From Butyriboletus loyo (Eukaryota > Basidiomycota > Agaricomycetes > Boletales > Boletaceae), in the NCBI GenBank assembly GCA_038093515.1, contig JBBPSI010000270.1:1-31088 (forward strand): a DNA stretch of 31,088 bases, given 5' to 3'. Shown here in pieces: positions 26,764 to 31,088 of this stretch (position 1 is the stretch's first letter; each line of letters begins with the position of its first letter). Under the pieces are notes generated by a model. The model ran no database searches, was not told the origin of the DNA, and saw nothing but the letters and a program-made list of their open reading frames with translations. The position numbers and the translations under genes were made by a program.

Positions 26764-27003
26764 CATGTAGATGGCAAGCATTCCAACAGAGCACTTATAC
26801 AACAATACCCATTTCTGTTGGTCAGCTGTTGTCTGTTGATGATACTCAGATGTTCCATCCACTATTGACCAGACACCAATTATGATAAGAGCATGTCTCA
26901 TTTAGTGAGACCATGCTGTATAGTTGTCAGCTCCAGTCAGGACAGGAAGTTGCTGCTGAATCTGAGTATCAATCTTGAATTCTGATATGGTGGGGAGCAA
27001 CAT
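26764..27003 (-). pseudogene. Copia-type gag fragment
   Basis: Minus strand from ATG 27003: MLLPTISEFKID, LTGADNYTAWSH, stop, MRHALIIIGVWSIVDGTS, then DQQKWVLLY. The L-T-G-x-x-N-Y-x-x-W start, a variable part and the G-V-W-x-I-V-D-G-T motif are typical of Ty1/copia Gag N-termini. One internal TAA breaks the frame. The Tc1 element is inserted at a TA at its downstream end. No pol follows within reach, so this is a relic of a different copia lineage from the fragment at 24791-24930. Confidence 0.65.
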
Positions 27004-27012
27004 GATAATTGT

Positions 27013-27534
27013 TTATAACAAAAATCCAAAGATGAACTGGTCAAATGAAGAGAAAACTTCATCAGCATTTAGATTAGAAGAAGGAGAAGGAGAAGGTAAA
27101 CTGGATGGAAGACTTATCAGATTAACCACCACAGGCATGTAAAATGGAGATGGTCCCAATGGTTCCAGTAAATCCAGTTGCAAAGTTTCTTGCACCAAAT
27201 ATCTGTATTTGTCATGCTGAAAATCTCCACCAGAGTCTTTATACTCTCCTCCATGACCTGAATCTAGAAGATTACTTTCTCCAATCACATGTTCTCCTGT
27301 TTCTGTTCTGTCCAACATGTTCTCAGGAATCCTATGAGGAAGAGCAGATAGAGGTGGTGCCAAAGCAGCACATATTGCTTCAAATTCCTCATAATGCAGA
27401 TTAGGGAACCAGTGTGGATTGTAAGGTTTGCCACTTGAGAAATTTACATTGAAGTCAGAATGAGAAATGTAAAGTGAAGGAGAAACTTGTCTGTATGGTA
27501 TGAGGATAAAAGCATAATCCTCCAGTATTATATA
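27013..27534 (-). pseudogene. Reverse-strand unknown coding region, downstream part
   Basis: About 174 codons without a stop on the minus strand up to the Z2 insertion (YIILEDYAFILIPY, GKPYNPHWFPNLHYEEFEAI, PSPFYMPVVVNLI, ending FGFLL and stop). Acidic/Gly-rich middle (ESNLLDSGHGGEYKDSGGDF). I recognise no family. Without Z2 and one copy of ATATA, the frame runs straight on from 28362-28943. It may be an old gene or a transposon ORF. Confidence 0.45.
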
Positions 27535-28356
27535 TGTTACGCTGGTAGCGCACAATAGCTAGCAAGCGAGCACTTATAGGGGCTCGAGCCTAATGAGGAA
27601 ACTAGCTGACTCGCGTAGACGACGCTATCGGGTGTCTTGCAAAGCAAGTGTCGGCGAGATCTTGAGTGGTGGTGACCAGACGAGATCGAGCAGACTCTTA
27701 TTGGCTTTATCGGCAAGAGAAGGGTATATTGCTAGATTACTATGCACTTGGTAGATGCGTAGAATTAGCTAAAGAGTCTGTACTTCTCTAAGTACTCGTA
27801 TATATACTACTGGGTATCGTGCACAGACCGAGCTGTGCGTGGCAGCGAAGGGCGGAGGGTTATGAGTCTACTCGAGTCATAACGGCGAATGGAGAAGCGG
27901 CAAAGTGCCGGTAACGAGGGAGCTAAGCTCCGAGTAAGAAGGCGACATCGTCAACGAATGAGAAGAGCTGAAGGCGAAGTGACGATGTCCATGAGGCGAG
28001 CCCCACAGGGCGAAGGGTGCGCGAACGGCGGAGCCCTTGGATACGGGTCTCGACACGAAGGTACTGACGCGTCGTAATCTAGTCACGTGCTAGTCACGTG
28101 ATGTAACAAATGTCATTGGTTAAGAAATGAAGGACGCGACAGCTCAACTGAAGGTCCAGCCCGACGGGGCGACGAGACAGGGGCTATCTCAGTGTAGCGT
28201 CACTGAGACTTGCAGGAACGACCAGGGAAGTGGATAACGTCCACTAGGCGACTGGGGAGCGGGCGATGGGCGGCATCGCAAGACGGTGGGGGCGGCGGGG
28301 ACGCGTGAGCGTGGGAAAACGAGTGGCGGGGTACGCTTAGGGGTAAAACTGTAACA
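27535..28356 (-). mobile_element. Solo LTR Z2
   Basis: 822 bp, TGTTACGCTGG...AAACTGTAACA, with duplication ATATA at 27530-27534 and 28357-28361. CpG-rich, so younger than Z1. The GGTCTGTGC complement is at 27821-27829, with a TATATATA run at about 27799-27806 in the same (leftward) sense. Paired CACGTG at 28084-28089 and 28095-28100. ORFs called inside it are not credible genes. Confidence 0.9.
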
Positions 28357-28361
28357 ATATA

Positions 28362-28943
28362 CATATGAAGGAAGATAAGTAAATTTCTAGAAAGGAGCAG
28401 ACCGTGCCTTTGCCTGATATCTCTGATGTACCATGGACCTGATTGGACCAATGACCTCAAGGTCTTGTGTGGCACAAAGTTGGCTAGGTTGATGTTTGTA
28501 GTGAGGAGGCAAAATTTGTCCCAGAACTTGATGTTCAGAAGGACTTCAGCTTCTTCCTTGTTGTTCAGCTCCAACTCTAATCTCCTGGTATTCTCAACAA
28601 TTGTTGAGATCTGCTTCTTGACAGTTTCAAAGATCTGTCTGGAGTCTTCTGATATCTCTCCTGAGGTTTCAGATATTTCTGGAGAGATTCTCAGCAATGT
28701 CTTGCTGCTCTGCAACAAGTTCATGAGCAAATTTAAACAGAAGGTTGGAAGCCTCAATTTTGAGGCAATTATGGCAGAAGAAAGGGTTGAGTTCATGATA
28801 CATAGCCCTCCAGATCCTATCCTGTATCTTATTCCACCTCTGTCATATTGGTACATCCCAGTTTCTAAAATGTTCTTTATCAACTTCGAAGAACTCCACA
28901 GGTTACCTGGAAGAGTCATAGGCTTTGATGTGCCCATGATCAT
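28362..28943 (-). pseudogene. Reverse-strand unknown coding region, upstream part
   Basis: One minus-strand frame is open for about 194 codons from ATG 28943 (MIMGTSKPMTLPGNLWSSSK) and joins 27013-27534 in frame when Z2 is removed. Another minus-strand frame reads more like a protein: WNKIQDRIWRAMYHELNPFF, CHNCLKIEASNLLFKFAHEL, then VAEQQDIAENLSRNI and a coiled-coil-like continuation. It is broken by three stops, all TGA, as expected from CGA codons after CpG decay. I therefore think the second frame may be the ancestral one here, with a frame change before 27534. No family is assigned. Confidence 0.4.
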
Positions 28944-28999
28944 TAACTGAAAAATATTGTTTATTGATCAGTTCTGGGTCTTGTACAGCAAGTACCATA

Positions 29000-29856
29000 T
29001 GTTACGGTAGTGGACTACCTTTTTTCTCCTCTACCATTTGGACTACTGTTTTCACCTAGGCTTCACCTACTGTTCTTTGAATGCTGCGAGCGTTCTGATT
29101 AGTCATCACTTCCCGCGCACAGACACACTTTCTTTCATACTCCAGAATCTTCTAGAGTATTTGTTCCTCATTTGTCTTTTACCTCTCGTGACCCGATTGG
29201 GACATGGTCTGTGCGCAGACCCCAGTAGTATATAAACCCACTCTTTACAACAATGTAACTTATCTAGTTCTATGCAGTTCACTGCTAGCAATTAGTTTCC
29301 ACTCCAGATTCTTAGTGTGCGCACTAAGGCATAGTCTGAGACCTGTTACGGTAGTACTCTACTTTTTCTCTCCTCTACCGTTGGGACTGTTACATTCACC
29401 TAGCCTTTTGCTAGTTCCACTTGAACGGTAACAACTGTTCGTACTTAGTCATCATTTCCCGCGCATGGACGCGTTTTCCTTCATACTCTGGAACGTTCTA
29501 GAGTATCTCTTCCTCATTTGTACTTTCGCTCTTGCGACCCGATTAGGGAGCATGGTCTGTGCACAGACCTCAGTAGTATAAAGCTTCTGTCTTTACACCT
29601 TGTAATGGTATCTAGTTCTACGCAGCCTACTGCTAGCAATTAGTATCACTTCCAGACTCTTAGTGTGCGCACTAAGACATAGTCTGAGACTTACCCAGAA
29701 TCGTCTCTCGAGTCTCGAGGCCACTCCAGAGTGCCTCCTCGCTGTTCAATTGTTAGCGCCCAGCGTAACAAGACCCAGCTCAGAAACACTTCACGAGTCC
29801 TGTGGCTACTCCAGAGTGCTGCCTCAGAGTTCTAGTTGTTAGCGCCCAGTGTAACA
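29000..29856 (+). mobile_element. 5' LTR of chromovirus copy G4, split by solo LTR G5
   Basis: 29000-29343 and 29776-29856 together form one G LTR (TGTTACGG...GTAACA). It keeps the dyad at 29206-29221, the TATA box (TATATAAA) and ATCTAGTTCT. It is followed by AGAACTAGAT, so G4 has the same self-priming pair as G1. Confidence 0.88.
29344..29770 (+). mobile_element. Solo LTR G5 nested in the G4 LTR
   Basis: 427 bp, TGTTACGG...GTAACA, duplication AGACC at 29339-29343 and 29771-29775. Close to the G1 LTR, with dyad GGTCTG-TGCA-CAGACC at 29554-29569. A G LTR has thus inserted into another G LTR. Confidence 0.92.
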
Positions 29857-31088
29857 AAAGAACTAGATCTTCACCTCGCTTCTGCTTCTCAGCAGTAAAG
29901 CCGCCCTCCCCTCTCGCCCACCATTTCCATCCCACATTCAAGACGCGTTGGTCGCTCTTTCCATGTTCCATCCCCCAAACCGGAACCCATCATCGTTGAC
30001 AACCCATCACCACCACACTCTCCCACCCAACCTGTTATAATCATAACATTTATTCGAACACTTCGTACACTTTCAATTCGGACTTAGTCGTTTTCAACTT
30101 CAAAGGTCACATGACATAGCACACGTGATCGTGGGAACTTACATGTGATCTCTTGCTGACTAAGCATATGATGTCATGGCCTAGACCAGGCCTAGACTCT
30201 ATGACGTCACGACACATGTATTTAATCTCCGTTTACTTCTCTTCTTTATGATCCCCGCGCCTCGTGTGGTTAATCACCGTTGCGCTTCTCTTCTTTAGTC
30301 TAGCCATGTATAGTAATTCCTCACACACACAGCATGGTCTGTGCGCATCTTTGTACAATATAAAAGGGCTCATGGTTAGACTAGGATTCCCTAGTTTTAA
30401 CCACTTGTCTATTCGCTGGCAACAGTTGAGGATTAAGTTGAAGCTCCAGAATCATCCCTGCCAGGTCTTTGTGTAGACCTGCAACTGTCGTATAGGACCG
30501 CTTGTGGCAACGGTATTCGCACTAGCATTCGACTGTGCGTTGCTTGCGCAACACAACCAGACCCTCAGCCCCAGCCAGACCCCGAACCCTCTTACCAACC
30601 TGAGGACCAGGGTCTAGGGCAAGGATCTGAACAAGCACCTAATGACGATGACTACGATAGCAACTATCTTGATAGAACCCCCCACGTCTCCCGCTCTCCA
30701 TCCCTGCCATACTACCCTCCTGCTTACTTCCCAGATGCCAACGATGATGACGAAATGTCAGAAAAGAAGAACATTGTCCCCAAGGACTTCTCTGGCCTGA
30801 ATGAGGATGCCTCCTGATGGCTCCTCACCATGCGTACCTATTTCGACGCAAACCAGGTGGCGTTCCCCAACGATAAGTCAAAGATTAATGCCCTTCTCAT
30901 GAAAATGAGCAAAGGGAAAGGAAAAATGTTTTCTGAAGGATGGATGGCCCTTGCCATAGACAGGCATCCCACCGAAGCACAAAAGGAATTCAAGACTGTC
31001 TGCGAGGACTTCCAAAGAGTCTTCCACCCCTTTGACATAGGAGAAAGTGCCCAAATTGATCTGGGAAACCTTTCCCAGAACAAAGCCA
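29857..31088 (+). pseudogene. Decayed gag of G4, split by Y3, runs off the window
   Basis: The leader and Pro-rich frame (VGRSFHVPSP, KPEPIIVDNPSPPHSP) match the open frame upstream of the G1 gag ATG. Y3 interrupts at 30033. After it come PEPSYQPEDQGLGQ, LDRTPHVSRSPS and the ATG at 30755 (MSEKKNIVPKDFSGLNEDAS). A TGA at 30815-30817 replaces the CGA (Arg) of G1, a C-to-T change at CpG. The capsid trace continues to the window end (QNKA) without another obvious break. The remainder of G4 lies to the right. Confidence 0.85.
30033..30553 (+). mobile_element. Solo LTR Y3 in gag of G4
   Basis: 521 bp, TGTTATAATCATAACA...TGCGCAACA, duplication CAACC at 30028-30032 and 30554-30558. GGTCTGTGCGC at 30336-30346 precedes an ATATAAAA run. 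A perfect TGACGTCA lies at 30202-30209. Confidence 0.92.

Noticed and set aside
27877..28086. Open frames on both strands in the Z2 LTR (62-69 codons)
   Set aside because: They lie wholly in a CpG-rich solo LTR, have no motif and overlap each other. Not genes.
1..31088. tRNA, rRNA or CRISPR elements
   Set aside because: No cloverleaf-like conserved boxes, rRNA motifs or regularly spaced short repeats were seen by eye. A tRNAscan or Rfam search would be decisive.

Overview
The window is an intergenic, repeat-packed stretch of a fungal nuclear genome, most likely a mushroom-forming basidiomycete (Agaricomycete). The evidence is a Ty3/gypsy chromovirus with a C-terminal chromodomain, a second decayed gypsy lineage of a type common in Agaricomycetes, and GT-AG introns of only 47-51 bp with CTAAC/TACTAAT-like branch sites. 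No housekeeping gene, rRNA, tRNA or CRISPR array was seen. I cannot name the species.

Almost everything is transposons inserted into transposons, and 5-bp target duplications (TSDs) give the order. Four LTR families are named here G, Y, Z and W. Left end (1-2635): an old, reverse, CpG-depleted copy of chromovirus G (G2), split by solo LTR Z1, which is itself split by solo LTR G3. 2636-3630: a fold-back repeat (S/F/X segments). 3631-10780: a decayed forward gypsy element (P) with gag zinc knuckle, protease, RT, RNase H and integrase remnants, split in RT by solo LTR Y1. About 10935-22262: two inverted copies of a four-exon gene family whose third exon encodes a decayed Zn2Cys6-like cysteine cluster, with a second X repeat between them. 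Exon 2 of the right-hand copy is split by G1.

G1 (14032-21157) is the only element that looks intact. It has about 426-bp LTRs differing at 3 positions by eye, TSD ATGAG, gag, pol (protease-RT-RNase H-integrase-chromodomain), and an unusual third ORF after pol with three CCHC zinc knuckles. Ten bases just after its 5' LTR are exactly complementary to ten bases at the predicted transcription start. This is the signature of tRNA-independent self-priming known from Tf1 of fission yeast.

Right part (22263-31088): two tandem W LTRs, a nest of Y LTRs, a short copia-type gag fragment, an internally deleted Tc1/mariner element with about 200-bp inverted repeats (split by solo LTR Y2), another copia gag fragment, an old reverse-strand coding region split by solo LTR Z2, and the 5' end of a further G copy (G4). 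The LTR of G4 contains solo LTR G5 and its gag contains solo LTR Y3; G4 runs off the window.

The most interesting signals are the self-priming pair, the third ORF, an upstream promoter motif (GGTCTGTGC) shared by three otherwise different LTR families, a heat-shock-element-like palindrome in the G LTR, and the Zn2Cys6-like gene family in inverted orientation.
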